A stretch of DNA of 64,000 nt from Bradyrhizobium manausense (lineage in GTDB: Bacteria > Pseudomonadota > Alphaproteobacteria > Rhizobiales > Xanthobacteraceae): the NCBI RefSeq assembly GCF_018129685.1, contig NZ_JAFCLG010000004.1, positions 372,001 through 436,000 on the forward strand, given 5' to 3'. The notes beneath the pieces are model-generated. The model worked only from the letters and a program-made list of their open reading frames with translations. It did no database searches and was not told where the DNA came from. This document shows positions 41,393 to 50,196 of this stretch, in pieces. How positions within the stretch are numbered: the first letter of the stretch is position 1; every line of letters begins with the position of its first letter. Made by a program: the position numbers and the translations under genes.

Positions 41393-42367
41393 TCAGGACT
41401 TGCCGAGCTTCTTGACCATGTCGGCCCATTTCGCGATGTCGCCGCGCAGGAATTTTTCAAATTCCTCCGGCGACATCGACATGGGCACGGCACCTTGCCC
41501 GGTCCAGAGCTTGACGATGTCGGGTCGCTTCACCATCGCGCTCACGGCTGCATTGAGCTTCTCGATGACGGGCCGGGGCGTGCCCGTCGGGGCCATCAGG
41601 CCGAGCCAGATCGTCGCCTCATAGCCGGGAACGCCAGCCTCGCCGGCCGTCGGCACATCGGGCAGTACGGCGGAGCGCTGCTGGCCGGTGGTCGCAAGCG
41701 CGCGGACCTGGTTTTCGCCGATGTTCGGCGCCATCGCCGGCACGGCGTCGATCATCATCTGCACCTGTCCGCCGATCACGCCGCTGCGCGCCTCGCCACT
41801 GTTGCGGTAGGGGACATGGACGACGTCGATGCCGGCCATGGCTTTGAACAGCTCGCCGGCCATGTGGTACGGCGTGCCCTGGCCGGAGGAAGCGTAGTTC
41901 AACTTGCCGGGCTGAGTCCTGGCGAGCGCGATGAACTCCTGCAACGTCTTCGCCGGGACTTGCGGGTTCACCACGATGACGAGGTCGGAATAGTTCACCG
42001 GCGCGATCGGCGCAAGGTCACGCATCAGATCGTATTTGCGCTGCTCCGGCGTCAGCAGAGATTCATTGGCCGTCTGCGTGTTGGACATCATCAGCAGCGT
42101 GTAGCCGTCGGCCGGTGACTTGGCCGCCTCGACGGTGCCGATGACGCCGCCCGCGCCGGTGCGGTTCTCGACCACGAAGGGCTGGCCGAAGCGCTCCTGG
42201 AGTGCTTGACCGATCAGCCGGGCCGCGACGTCGGCAGGTCCGCCCGCGCCGAACGGCACGACGATGCGGACTGCGTGGGCCGGATAATCCTGCGCCGGGG
42301 ATGGGCTTGCCGAGAATATGGCGAGCATGCCGGCGCCCAGCGCCAGCATGATTTGTCGGGCCATCAT
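41393..42367 (-). CDS. Bug-family tripartite tricarboxylate-type solute-binding protein
   Basis: 324 residues from ATG 42367 with GGGAGG upstream. A signal peptide (ARQIMLALGAGMLAIFSASPSPA) is followed by the Bug-family start YPAHAVRIVVPFGAGGPADVAARL and RTGAGGVIG, and the mid-part GSMAGE-like YHMAGELFKAMAGIDVVHVPYR. It is the extracytoplasmic binding protein of a tripartite transport system or a sensor. No TctA or TctB gene is next to it; it lies 13 bases upstream of the molybdenum hydroxylase operon and may bind its substrate. Confidence 0.9.
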   Translation of the reverse strand: MMARQIMLALGAGMLAIFSASPSPAQDYPAHAVRIVVPFGAGGPADVAARLIGQALQERFGQPFVVENRTGAGGVIGTVEAAKSPADGYTLLMMSNTQTANESLLTPEQRKYDLMRDLAPIAPVNYSDLVIVVNPQVPAKTLQEFIALARTQPGKLNYASSGQGTPYHMAGELFKAMAGIDVVHVPYRNSGEARSGVIGGQVQMMIDAVPAMAPNIGENQVRALATTGQQRSAVLPDVPTAGEAGVPGYEATIWLGLMAPTGTPRPVIEKLNAAVSAMVKRPDIVKLWTGQGAVPMSMSPEEFEKFLRGDIAKWADMVKKLGKS

Positions 42368-42600
42368 ACCCACCTCCCTGAGCTCGTTTTTGTTGGCCGG
42401 CACTCTAGCGGCGGGGGAGGCAGACTGTCGACGCCTTATAAAGTCCGTTCTGGCGGGAATATCGGACCGTCTTCGGGATGGCCGCGGGCCTTTCGCGGTC
42501 GCGGGAGGAACATGCCCCGCGCATGGTTTGAGCATTTTGCATGGGCATTGCCGGATAAATGCCCTCGGCTGCCCCTTGTTTTGGTGTTACGAAATTGGCC

Positions 42601-44691
42601 ATGAACCAGCACGCCAAGATCGAGATCCGCCACTCCACCTGTCCGCACGATTGCCCGTCGGCTTGCGCGCTCGATGTCGAGGTGGTGGAAGGCCGCAGCA
42701 TAGGCCGCGTCCGGGGTTCGAAAAAGCAGACCTACACGGCCGGCGTGGTCTGCGCCAAGGTCGCTCGCTATGCCGAGCGCATCCATCATCCCGAGCGGCT
42801 GATCTATCCGATGCGCCGCACGGGCGCGAAGGGATCCGGTCAGTTCGCGCGGATTTCGTGGGACGAGGCGCTGGACGAGATCGCCGATCGTTTCAATCAG
42901 GCGGAGCGCGACTTCGGCGCGGAATCGATCTGGCCGTACTACTACGCCGGCACGATGGGGCTGGTGATGCGCGACGGTCTCAACCGTCTCACGCATGTGA
43001 AGAAGTACTCGCGCTTCTATCAGACCATCTGCGCCAATGTCGCCCGCATCGGCTTTGCGATCGGCACCGGCAAGATTGCCGGCGTTGATCCGCGCGAGAT
43101 GGCGCTGTCCGACCTCGTCGTGATCTGGGGCACCAACCCGGTCAACACGCAAGTCAACGTGATGACGCATGCCGCGCGGGCCCGCAAGGAGCGCGGCGCC
43201 AGAATCGCGGCGGTCGACATCTACGACAACGAGACCATGAAGCAGGCGGATATCAAGATCCTGCTGCGGCCCGGGACCGACGGCGCGTTTGCCTGCGGCG
43301 TGATGCACGTGCTGTTTCGCGACGGCTACGCCGACCGCGCCTACATGGACAAGTACACCGACTGCCCGGCCGAGCTCGAGGCGCATCTGAAGTCGCGCAC
43401 GCCCGAATGGGCATCCGCGATCTCGGGCGTGCCGGTGGCGGAGATCGAGGCCTTTGCCAAGGCGGTCGGCGAGACCCCGCGTACCTTCTTCCGCCTCGGC
43501 TACGGCTTCACGCGCTCGCGCAACGGCGCGGCGCAGATGCATGCGGCGCTCTGCATTCCCGCGGTGACCGGCGCCTGGCAATACGAAGGCGGCGGCGCTT
43601 TCTTCAACAATTACGCGCTGTGGCATTTCAACGAAGCCGTGATCGAAGGCCATGACGCGCTCGACAAGTCGACGCGCGCGCTCGACCAGTCGCAGATCGG
43701 CCGTATCCTCACCGGCGATGCCGAGGCCCTGCTCGGCAAGGGGCCGGTGAAGGCGATGCTGATCCAGAACACCAATCCGATGACGGTGGCACCGGAGCAG
43801 GCACTGGTTCGCCAGGGCTTTGCGCGCGAGGACCTGTTCGTCGCGGTGCACGAGCAGTTCATGACCGAGACGGCTGAGATGGCCGACATCGTGCTGCCCG
43901 CCACCATGTTCATGGAGCATGACGACCTCTATTACGGCGGCGGCCACCAGCACATCTCGGTCGGCCCCAAGCTGATCGATCCGCCCGGGGAATGCCGCTC
44001 AAATCACGAGGTGCTGCAGGCGCTGGCGCCGCGGCTTGGCGCGAGGCATCCGGGCTTCGAGATGACGCCGCGCGAGTTGATCGACACGACGCTGAAGCTC
44101 AGCGACCACGGCGACATCGCCGGCCTCGAGGCCGACCTCTGGCGCGACCTGCAGCCGGACTTCCGCACCTCGCATTATCTCGACGGCTTCGCGCATGCCG
44201 ACAAGAAGTTTCATTTCAAGGCCGACTGGTCCCACCCGCCGTTCGGCCAGACCATGGGCGATTTCGACAAGATGCCCGACTTGCCGGACCATTGGGCCGT
44301 GATCGAGCACACTGATCAGGCGCATCCGTTCCGGCTCGCGACCAGCCCGTCGCGCAGTTTCCTCAACACCACTTTCAACGAGACCCCGTCCTCGCAGGCG
44401 CGCGAGGGCAAGGCGAGCGTGATGATCCATCCGCTGGATGCCGCCGCGCTCGACATCGCGGATGGGGATGCGGTGACGCTCGGCAACATCAGAGGCGAGA
44501 CCACCCTGATCGCCGCGCTGTTCGATGGCGTGCGTCGCGGCGTGCTGATCGCGGAGTCCGTGCATCCGAACAAGAATCACATCGGCGGCCGCGGCATCAA
44601 CATGCTGACTGGCGCCGATACGGTCGCCCCGATCGGCGGCGCGGCGTTCCACGACAACAAGGTCTGGATCCGGAAGGCGACCGCGGCCTGA
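42601..44691 (+). CDS. Molybdopterin oxidoreductase, DMSO-reductase family
   Basis: 696 residues from ATG 42601; no good ribosome site is visible and the start is less certain than the identity. An N-terminal 4Fe-4S motif (Cys-14, Cys-18, Cys-22 and a later Cys in GVVCAK) is followed by the catalytic and cofactor domains, with RISWDEALDEIADRF, WGTNPVNTQVN, QNTNPMTVAPEQ and a C-terminal dinucleotide-binding domain (LNTTFNETPSSQAREGKASV). A Cys in QTICANVAR may ligate molybdenum. It is single-subunit with no adjacent membrane or haem partner. The closest annotated relatives are uncharacterised, so the substrate is unknown. The crotonase downstream is 133 bases away. Confidence 0.82.
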   Translation: MNQHAKIEIRHSTCPHDCPSACALDVEVVEGRSIGRVRGSKKQTYTAGVVCAKVARYAERIHHPERLIYPMRRTGAKGSGQFARISWDEALDEIADRFNQAERDFGAESIWPYYYAGTMGLVMRDGLNRLTHVKKYSRFYQTICANVARIGFAIGTGKIAGVDPREMALSDLVVIWGTNPVNTQVNVMTHAARARKERGARIAAVDIYDNETMKQADIKILLRPGTDGAFACGVMHVLFRDGYADRAYMDKYTDCPAELEAHLKSRTPEWASAISGVPVAEIEAFAKAVGETPRTFFRLGYGFTRSRNGAAQMHAALCIPAVTGAWQYEGGGAFFNNYALWHFNEAVIEGHDALDKSTRALDQSQIGRILTGDAEALLGKGPVKAMLIQNTNPMTVAPEQALVRQGFAREDLFVAVHEQFMTETAEMADIVLPATMFMEHDDLYYGGGHQHISVGPKLIDPPGECRSNHEVLQALAPRLGARHPGFEMTPRELIDTTLKLSDHGDIAGLEADLWRDLQPDFRTSHYLDGFAHADKKFHFKADWSHPPFGQTMGDFDKMPDLPDHWAVIEHTDQAHPFRLATSPSRSFLNTTFNETPSSQAREGKASVMIHPLDAAALDIADGDAVTLGNIRGETTLIAALFDGVRRGVLIAESVHPNKNHIGGRGINMLTGADTVAPIGGAAFHDNKVWIRKATAA

Positions 44692-44824
44692 GCCGCGCTT
44701 CTCCCATGATCGCGCGCAAATTTGTGTCGAGGCGCTAAAGCGGCGCCGCCTTAGGAAATTGCGCTTGCGCCTTGCGCCCGAGCTGCCGCAAATGGCTGCA
44801 AACCGGGAGCAAGGAAACTGCGTC

Positions 44825-45607
44825 ATGACCGACACCACAGGCGTCATCACCGAGAAGCGCGGGCAGGCGTTCTGGATCACCATCAACCGCCCCGAGAAGC
44901 GCAACGCGCTGAACGGCGACGTCATCGCCGGCATCACGCGTGGCTATCGCGAGGCGCATGACGACAAGGATGTCCGCGTCATCGTGCTGACGGGGGCCGG
45001 CGACAAGGCGTTCTGCGCCGGCGCGGACTTGCAGAATTCCGGCGCCGCGTTCGCGATGGACCATTCCAGGCCGAATGTCGACTATGCCGATCTCCTGCGC
45101 CTGTCGCAGAATGCGACCAAGCCCGCGATCGCGCGCCTCAGCGGCGTCTGCATGGCCGGCGGCATGGGCCTGTTGTGCATGACCGACATGGCTGTCGCCG
45201 CCGATCACGTCATCTTCGGCCTGCCGGAGGTGAAGGTCGGCGTGTTTCCGATGCAGGTGCTGAGCCTGCTGCAGGAGATCGCGCCGCGGCGCCTCGTCAA
45301 TGAATGGGCGCTGACCGGCGAGCCCTTCGACGCGAAGGCTGCCAAGGACGCCGGCCTGCTCAACTACGTCGTGCCCCCGGCCGAGCTCGATGCCAAGGTC
45401 GACTGGCTGATCGGCCGGATCGTCGACAAATCGCCGACCGCCATCCGCCGTGGCAAATATGCGATGCGCGCCATTGCCTCGATGTCGTTCGACGAGAGCA
45501 TCGCCTATACCGAAAGCCAGATCGCTCTGCTGGCGATGACCGAGGACGCCAAGGAGGGGCTGAAGGCGTTCGGTGAGAAGAGGAAGCCGGTCTGGACGGG
45601 GAGGTAG
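44825..45607 (+). CDS. Enoyl-CoA hydratase/isomerase family protein
   Basis: 260 residues from ATG 44825 (AAGGAAA upstream). Crotonase features: NRPEKRNALNGDVIAG, GAGDKAFCAGADLQ, GVCMAGGMGLLCMTDMAVAA and GLPEVKVGVFPM. One Glu suits catalysis (PEVKVG). It could be a hydratase, isomerase or hydrolase acting on a CoA ester. It is on the same strand as the molybdoenzyme but 133 bases away; two hairpins lie downstream. Confidence 0.86.
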   Translation: MTDTTGVITEKRGQAFWITINRPEKRNALNGDVIAGITRGYREAHDDKDVRVIVLTGAGDKAFCAGADLQNSGAAFAMDHSRPNVDYADLLRLSQNATKPAIARLSGVCMAGGMGLLCMTDMAVAADHVIFGLPEVKVGVFPMQVLSLLQEIAPRRLVNEWALTGEPFDAKAAKDAGLLNYVVPPAELDAKVDWLIGRIVDKSPTAIRRGKYAMRAIASMSFDESIAYTESQIALLAMTEDAKEGLKAFGEKRKPVWTGR

Positions 45608-45625
45608 AGGGAGCAAGAGCGAAAA

Positions 45626-45687
45626 CAACCCCATGCACAGTAGGGATGGGGTTGAAACGCCTGGAGAATTTTCGGTCTTACCGAAAA
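45626..45687. repeat. Two adjacent hairpins, repeat-like
   Basis: CAACCCCAT at 45626-45634 pairs with 45646-45654 (9 bp, 11-base loop). TTTTCGGT at 45669-45676 pairs with 45680-45687 (8 bp, 3-base loop). They lie between the convergent crotonase and GlcG-like genes and may act as a bidirectional terminator. The block also looks like a dispersed intergenic repeat. Confidence 0.6.
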
Positions 45688-45816
45688 GCCCTTGCTCCGT
45701 CGGGCAAAACAGCTGTATAAGGGCAGAATAGGGTTTCGCGCCCGACGTCATCGTCGGCGCGCGGCGGGTGGCGCACGCATGTCGCGCGCCTCATCTGGCG
45801 CGCCGCAAACGACTGA

Positions 45817-46245
45817 TTACCCCGCGTTGGCCTTCAGGCCCGCCGCCTGGATGCCGGCGACCGCGCAGGCCTCGTCATTGTCCGAGGTGTCGCCGGAGAC
45901 GCCGACGGCGCCGAGCAGGGTCGTGCCGTCCATGATCAGCACGCCGCCGGGGACCGGCACCAGCGCGCCCTTCGCAATGGTGTTCACGGCATCGATGAAA
46001 TAGGCCTGCTCCTGCGCCCGCTGATACAGCGCGCGCGAGCCCATGCCCATCGCGAGGGCGCCATAGGCCTTGCCGTGCGCGATCTCGGCGCGCATCAGGC
46101 TGGTGCCGTCCTGCGCGGCGGCGATCTTGAGCACGCCGCGCGCGTCGAGGATGGTGACGACCAAAGGCTTCAGCTTCAGCTCGGTGGACTTTGCGAAGGC
46201 GGCGTCGAGGATCTTTCGGGCGGTGTCGAGCGTGAGGTCAGCCAT
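45817..46245 (-). CDS. GlcG/HbpS family (haem-binding-like) protein
   Basis: 142 residues with the full GlcG/HbpS domain: LKLKPLVVTILDARGVLKIAAAQDG, AEIAHGKAYGALAMGMGSRAL and VPGGVLIMDGTTLLGAVGVSGDTSDNDEACA. No signal peptide, so it is cytoplasmic. It begins inside the last codons of the upstream oxidase gene (8-base overlap), so the two are co-translated. The glc operon has the same pairing of a GlcD-type flavoprotein with GlcG. Its biochemical role is unsettled; haem or cobalamin binding is known for some members. Confidence 0.85.
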   Translation of the reverse strand: MADLTLDTARKILDAAFAKSTELKLKPLVVTILDARGVLKIAAAQDGTSLMRAEIAHGKAYGALAMGMGSRALYQRAQEQAYFIDAVNTIAKGALVPVPGGVLIMDGTTLLGAVGVSGDTSDNDEACAVAGIQAAGLKANAG

Positions 46246-49213
46246 GGCTTGTTTCCTTTGCAGAAGTTGACGTGGAATGGGTCTCGGTGCGGTCCAGGCT
46301 CATCGCCAGCACGCGCGCGACGTGAAGTGCCTCGCGCTGGGCGCCATCGTGGATCTGGTGGCGGCAGGAGGTGCCGTCTGCGACGATCAGCGTGGTCTGG
46401 TCCGCGCGGCGCACGGCCGGCAGCAGCGACAGCTCGGCCATCTCGATCGAGGCGTCATAAGTGTCCGCGCCATAGCCGAAGGCGCCGGCCATGCCGCAGC
46501 AGCTCGTTTCGATCGTCTCGACCTCGAGGCCGGGAACGAGCCGAAGGACCTGCTCGACCGGTTTGAACGCGCCGAAGGATTTTTGATGACAATGGCCATG
46601 CGCGACGGCCTTCCCGGCGACGGGGCCGAGCGGAAGTTGCAGGCGGCCGGCTTCGGCCTCGCGCACCAGAAACTCCTCGAAGGTGAGGGCATGGGCGCCG
46701 ACGGCCTTGGCGTCGTTGTCCTTGCGCAGCGAGGCGAGCTCGTCGCGCAGCGTCAAGAGGCAGCTCGGCTCGAGGCCGACGATCGCCACGCCGCGGGCGG
46801 CGAACGGCGCGAAGGCGGCGACAACACGGTCGAGCTCGTATCTCGCTTCATCGACCAGACCGGCCGACAGGAATGTGCGGCCGCAGCAGAGCGGACGGCT
46901 GCCGCTCGTGGGTTTCGGCAGATGCACGCGATAACCGCCGGCTGTCAGCACGCGCAGCGCGGCGTCGAGGTTCTCCCGCTCGTAGATGCGATTGAAGGTG
47001 TCGGCGAACAGCACGACGTCGCGGCCGGTCTCGGGACCAGCCACCTCAGCCGGCGGCACGAACACGTCGCTGCGGAAGGCGGGCAGGGCGCGGCGCGCGC
47101 TGATGCCGGCAAAGCGCTCGAACAGCTTGCGCAGGAGCGCGCTGTGGTTGCGCAAATTCGCGATCGGGGCGAAGCGCGAGGCGAGGCCGGCATAGCGCGG
47201 CAGGTACCCGACCAGGCGATCGCGCAACGTCAAACCATGGGAGCTTGCCCGTGCCGCGAGCACTTCGATCTTCATCTTGGCCATGTCCACGCCCGTGGGG
47301 CATTCGTGGCGGCAGGCCTTGCAGGAGACGCAGAGTTTCAACGTCTCTATCATCTCGTCGGAGGACAACGCGTCGGGGCCGAGCTGGCCTGAAATCGCGA
47401 GCCGCAGCGTGTTGGCGCGTCCTCGGGTGACGTCCTTCTCGTTGCGGGTGGCGCGATAGGACGGGCACATCACGCCGCCCTCGAGCTTGCGGCAGGCACC
47501 GTTGTTGTTGCACATCTCGACCGCGCCCTGGAAACCGCCGCCGGCGCCGGGCCAGGCGGACCAGTCGAGCTTCGTCTTGAGGTCGGCGACGCGATAGTCG
47601 GGTTTGAAGCGGAACAGCGAGCGGTCGTCCATCCTGGGCGCGTCGACGATCTTGCCGGGATTGAGCACGCCGGCGGGATCGAAGCGATGCTTCACCTCGC
47701 GGAAGTCGGCAACGAGGCGGTTCCCGAACATGGCCTCGTGGAATTCGGAGCGCACCAGGCCGTCGCCATGCTCGCCGGAATGCGAGCCCTTGTATTCGCG
47801 GACCAGCGCGAAGGCTTCCTCGGCGATGGCGCGCATCGCCTTGACGTCCTTCTCGAGCTTCAAGTTCAGCACCGGCCGCACATGCAGACAGCCCTCGGAG
47901 GCGTGCGCATACATCGTGCCGCTGGTGCCGTGTTTCGCGAACACCTCGTTCAGGCGCTGAGTGTAGTCGGCGAGATGCGGCAGCGGCACGGCGCAGTCTT
48001 CGACGAACGAGACCGGCTTGCCCTCCTGCTTCATCGACATCATGACGTTGAGGCCGGCGGCGCGGAAATCGGCGATGCCGCTCTGCAACGCCGGCTCGGT
48101 GATCTCGACCACGCCGCCCCACTTGCTGATATCGTTGTTCCAGCCGAAGCCGAGATCGCCCATCAGCTCGGAGAGCTGCCTCAGGCGCAACAGATTGTCG
48201 GCCTGATCCTCCTCGGCGAACTCGACCACCAGCACGGCATCCGGATCGCCCTTGATCGCCGCGTTGATGATCGGCTTGAACATCGCGATATCGCGGCCGA
48301 GCGCGATCATGGTGCGGTCGACCAGCTCGACCGCGATCGGCTTCAGCTTGACCAGATGCTGGGTGGCATCCATTGCCTCGTAGAAGCTGCCGAAATGGCA
48401 GACGCCGAGCGCCTTGTTGCGGATGACGGGCCACAGCTTCAGCTCGACCTTGGTGGTGAAGGCGAGGGTGCCTTCCGATCCCACCAGCAGGTGCGCCATG
48501 TTGTTGCGGGCATTGCGCGGGGTCAGCGCATCGAGATTGTAGCCGCCGACGCGGCGCTGCACCTTCGGGAAGCGCGCGGCGATCTCGTCGGCCTCGCGGG
48601 CACCGAGATCGAGCATGTCGCGGAATAATGCGCGCATGCCGTCGCTGGCGCTAAAGTCGGACAGGTCGCGCGACACCTCGCCAAAACGGCTCAAGGTGCC
48701 GTCGGCGAGAGAGGCCTCCATCGACAGGGTATTGTCGCGCATCGTCCCGTAGCGGAGCGAGCGGCCGCCGCAGGAATTGTTGCCGGCCATGCCGCCGATC
48801 GTGGCGCGCGACGCCGTGGAGACATCGACCGGAAACCACAGGCCGTGCTTTTTCAGCTGGCGGTTGAGGTCGTCGAGCACGATGCCGGGCTCGACCACGC
48901 AGGTCCGGCCCTCGACATCGAGCGACAGGATCCTGTTGAGGTGTTTCGAGAGATCGACCACGAGGCCGTCATTGACGGTCTGGCCGCATTGCGAGGTGCC
49001 TCCGCCGCGCGGGGTGACCTTCACGCCCTCGTCGCGCGCGATCGCCAGCGCCGCCAGGGCCTCGTCCATGGTCTTGGGAACGACCACCCCTGAGGGCACG
49101 ATCTGGTAGAACGAGGCATCGGTGGCGTAGCGGCCGCGGCTGAAGCCGTCGAACAGGACGTCGCCGGTCATGGCCGCGCGCAGGCGCCGTTCGAGCGAGG
49201 AGGCGTTTGTCAT
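46238..49213 (-). CDS. FAD/4Fe-4S D-2-hydroxyacid dehydrogenase (YdiJ-like)
   Basis: 991 residues, as in YdiJ-type D-2-hydroxyglutarate dehydrogenases. Order: N-terminal FAD-binding PCMH domain (about 40-270, VVVPKTMDEALAAL, TPRGGGTSQCGQTV and GMAGNNSCGGRS), a C-terminal FAD oxidase cap (about 280-550), a ferredoxin-type segment (CVSCKACRHECPTGVDMAK), and a CCG-type domain with CCGRTFLSAGL and a second CCG (SCCGMAG). It oxidises a D-2-hydroxy acid, passing electrons to quinone or another carrier. The GlcG-like gene overlaps its end. D-2-hydroxyglutarate, D-lactate or a similar acid is possible. Confidence 0.88.
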   Translation of the reverse strand: MTNASSLERRLRAAMTGDVLFDGFSRGRYATDASFYQIVPSGVVVPKTMDEALAALAIARDEGVKVTPRGGGTSQCGQTVNDGLVVDLSKHLNRILSLDVEGRTCVVEPGIVLDDLNRQLKKHGLWFPVDVSTASRATIGGMAGNNSCGGRSLRYGTMRDNTLSMEASLADGTLSRFGEVSRDLSDFSASDGMRALFRDMLDLGAREADEIAARFPKVQRRVGGYNLDALTPRNARNNMAHLLVGSEGTLAFTTKVELKLWPVIRNKALGVCHFGSFYEAMDATQHLVKLKPIAVELVDRTMIALGRDIAMFKPIINAAIKGDPDAVLVVEFAEEDQADNLLRLRQLSELMGDLGFGWNNDISKWGGVVEITEPALQSGIADFRAAGLNVMMSMKQEGKPVSFVEDCAVPLPHLADYTQRLNEVFAKHGTSGTMYAHASEGCLHVRPVLNLKLEKDVKAMRAIAEEAFALVREYKGSHSGEHGDGLVRSEFHEAMFGNRLVADFREVKHRFDPAGVLNPGKIVDAPRMDDRSLFRFKPDYRVADLKTKLDWSAWPGAGGGFQGAVEMCNNNGACRKLEGGVMCPSYRATRNEKDVTRGRANTLRLAISGQLGPDALSSDEMIETLKLCVSCKACRHECPTGVDMAKMKIEVLAARASSHGLTLRDRLVGYLPRYAGLASRFAPIANLRNHSALLRKLFERFAGISARRALPAFRSDVFVPPAEVAGPETGRDVVLFADTFNRIYERENLDAALRVLTAGGYRVHLPKPTSGSRPLCCGRTFLSAGLVDEARYELDRVVAAFAPFAARGVAIVGLEPSCLLTLRDELASLRKDNDAKAVGAHALTFEEFLVREAEAGRLQLPLGPVAGKAVAHGHCHQKSFGAFKPVEQVLRLVPGLEVETIETSCCGMAGAFGYGADTYDASIEMAELSLLPAVRRADQTTLIVADGTSCRHQIHDGAQREALHVARVLAMSLDRTETHSTSTSAKETSHG

Positions 49214-49320
49214 CCCTGGTCCCGGATTGCTCCAGCGCGGCCCTTGGACCTCGTTGGAGTATTCATTCTAGTTTCTGACCGATTATATTATGAATTCAAA
49301 ATGAGCAAGCCGGTGGCCCA

Positions 49321-50064
49321 TCAAGGTGCCGCTGGCGTGTCCTCTGGAGGCTCGGCGAGGTGTTCGAGCGCCGCCGCCCGCTTGTTGCGCAGGTGCTGGA
49401 ACAGGATGTCGCTGAGCTCGCTGGCCGCACGGCGGCGCAGGGCGTCCAGGATCGCCTCGTGCTCGCGCATCGCCTCGGCCCAGCGCCGCCGCTTGCGGGC
49501 GAAGTTTGCGGAGTAGCGGACGCGGCGAATGCGGCCGGCAAAGCTGGCGTAAGCCGTCTTGAGCGTCTCGTTGCGCGCGGCTGCGACGATGCTCTCGTGG
49601 ATGCGCTGGTTGGCCTGGAAATAACCGGGCATGTCGCGGTGCAAATAATAACCGTACATGTCGTAATGCAGCTGCTCGATCGCGGCGATTTCATCGTCTG
49701 TAATAGCCTCGCAGGCAAGGCGCCCGGCGAGGCTTTCAAGGCCGGCCATCACGTCGAACAGCTCTTCCAGGTCGCGCTGGCTGAGCTGGCGGATTCGGGC
49801 GCCGCGGTTGGGCAGGAGCTCGATCAGCCCCTCGGCGGCGAGCACCTTCAGGGCCTCGCGCAGGGGCGTGCGGGAAATGCCGAACATCTCGCAGAGCTGG
49901 CGCTCAGGAACCCGCGCGCCATCGGGAATGTTGCCTTCCACGACATAGTCGCGCAGCCGCAACAGGATCTCGCCATGGAGCGAGGCCTCGTGACGGTTGT
50001 CCTGGCGTTCGCCGCCATTGGATGGGCCGATCGGGACCCCGGTGTCGGGAATCGTGGATTTCAT
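49321..50064 (-). CDS. GntR-family regulator (FadR/FCD subgroup)
   Basis: 247 residues from ATG 50064. An N-terminal winged helix-turn-helix (about 30-95, LHGEILLRLRDYVVEGNIPDG and VPERQLCEMFGISRTPLREALKVLAAEGLIELL) is followed by a helical FCD effector domain (about 105-230) with family-type His and Asp positions (HYDMYGYYLHRDMPGYFQANQRIHESI). It is divergent from the aminotransferase gene, and the shared region holds an 8-bp inverted repeat. It probably senses a hydroxy or amino acid and controls both the aminotransferase operon and the oxidase unit to its left. Confidence 0.88.
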   Translation of the reverse strand: MKSTIPDTGVPIGPSNGGERQDNRHEASLHGEILLRLRDYVVEGNIPDGARVPERQLCEMFGISRTPLREALKVLAAEGLIELLPNRGARIRQLSQRDLEELFDVMAGLESLAGRLACEAITDDEIAAIEQLHYDMYGYYLHRDMPGYFQANQRIHESIVAAARNETLKTAYASFAGRIRRVRYSANFARKRRRWAEAMREHEAILDALRRRAASELSDILFQHLRNKRAAALEHLAEPPEDTPAAP

Positions 50065-50106
50065 TTGCAGCACAGTAGTTTGCTCGCGATATCGCGTCGA
50101 CGTCCA

Positions 50107-50130
50107 CAATCGAATACCAAATTTCGATTG
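50107..50130. promoter_or_regulatory. Inverted repeat, candidate GntR operator
   Basis: CAATCGAA and TTCGATTG, separated by eight bases, form a perfect 8-bp inverted repeat within an AT-rich stretch. It lies 43 bases upstream of the GntR start and 66 bases upstream of the aminotransferase start. Confidence 0.55.
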
Positions 50131-50196
50131 AAATGACAAAAAATGAATGCAAAATGACGTCCGAGCCGGCCAGAGTCCGTTGCCAGGGAGGTTTTC

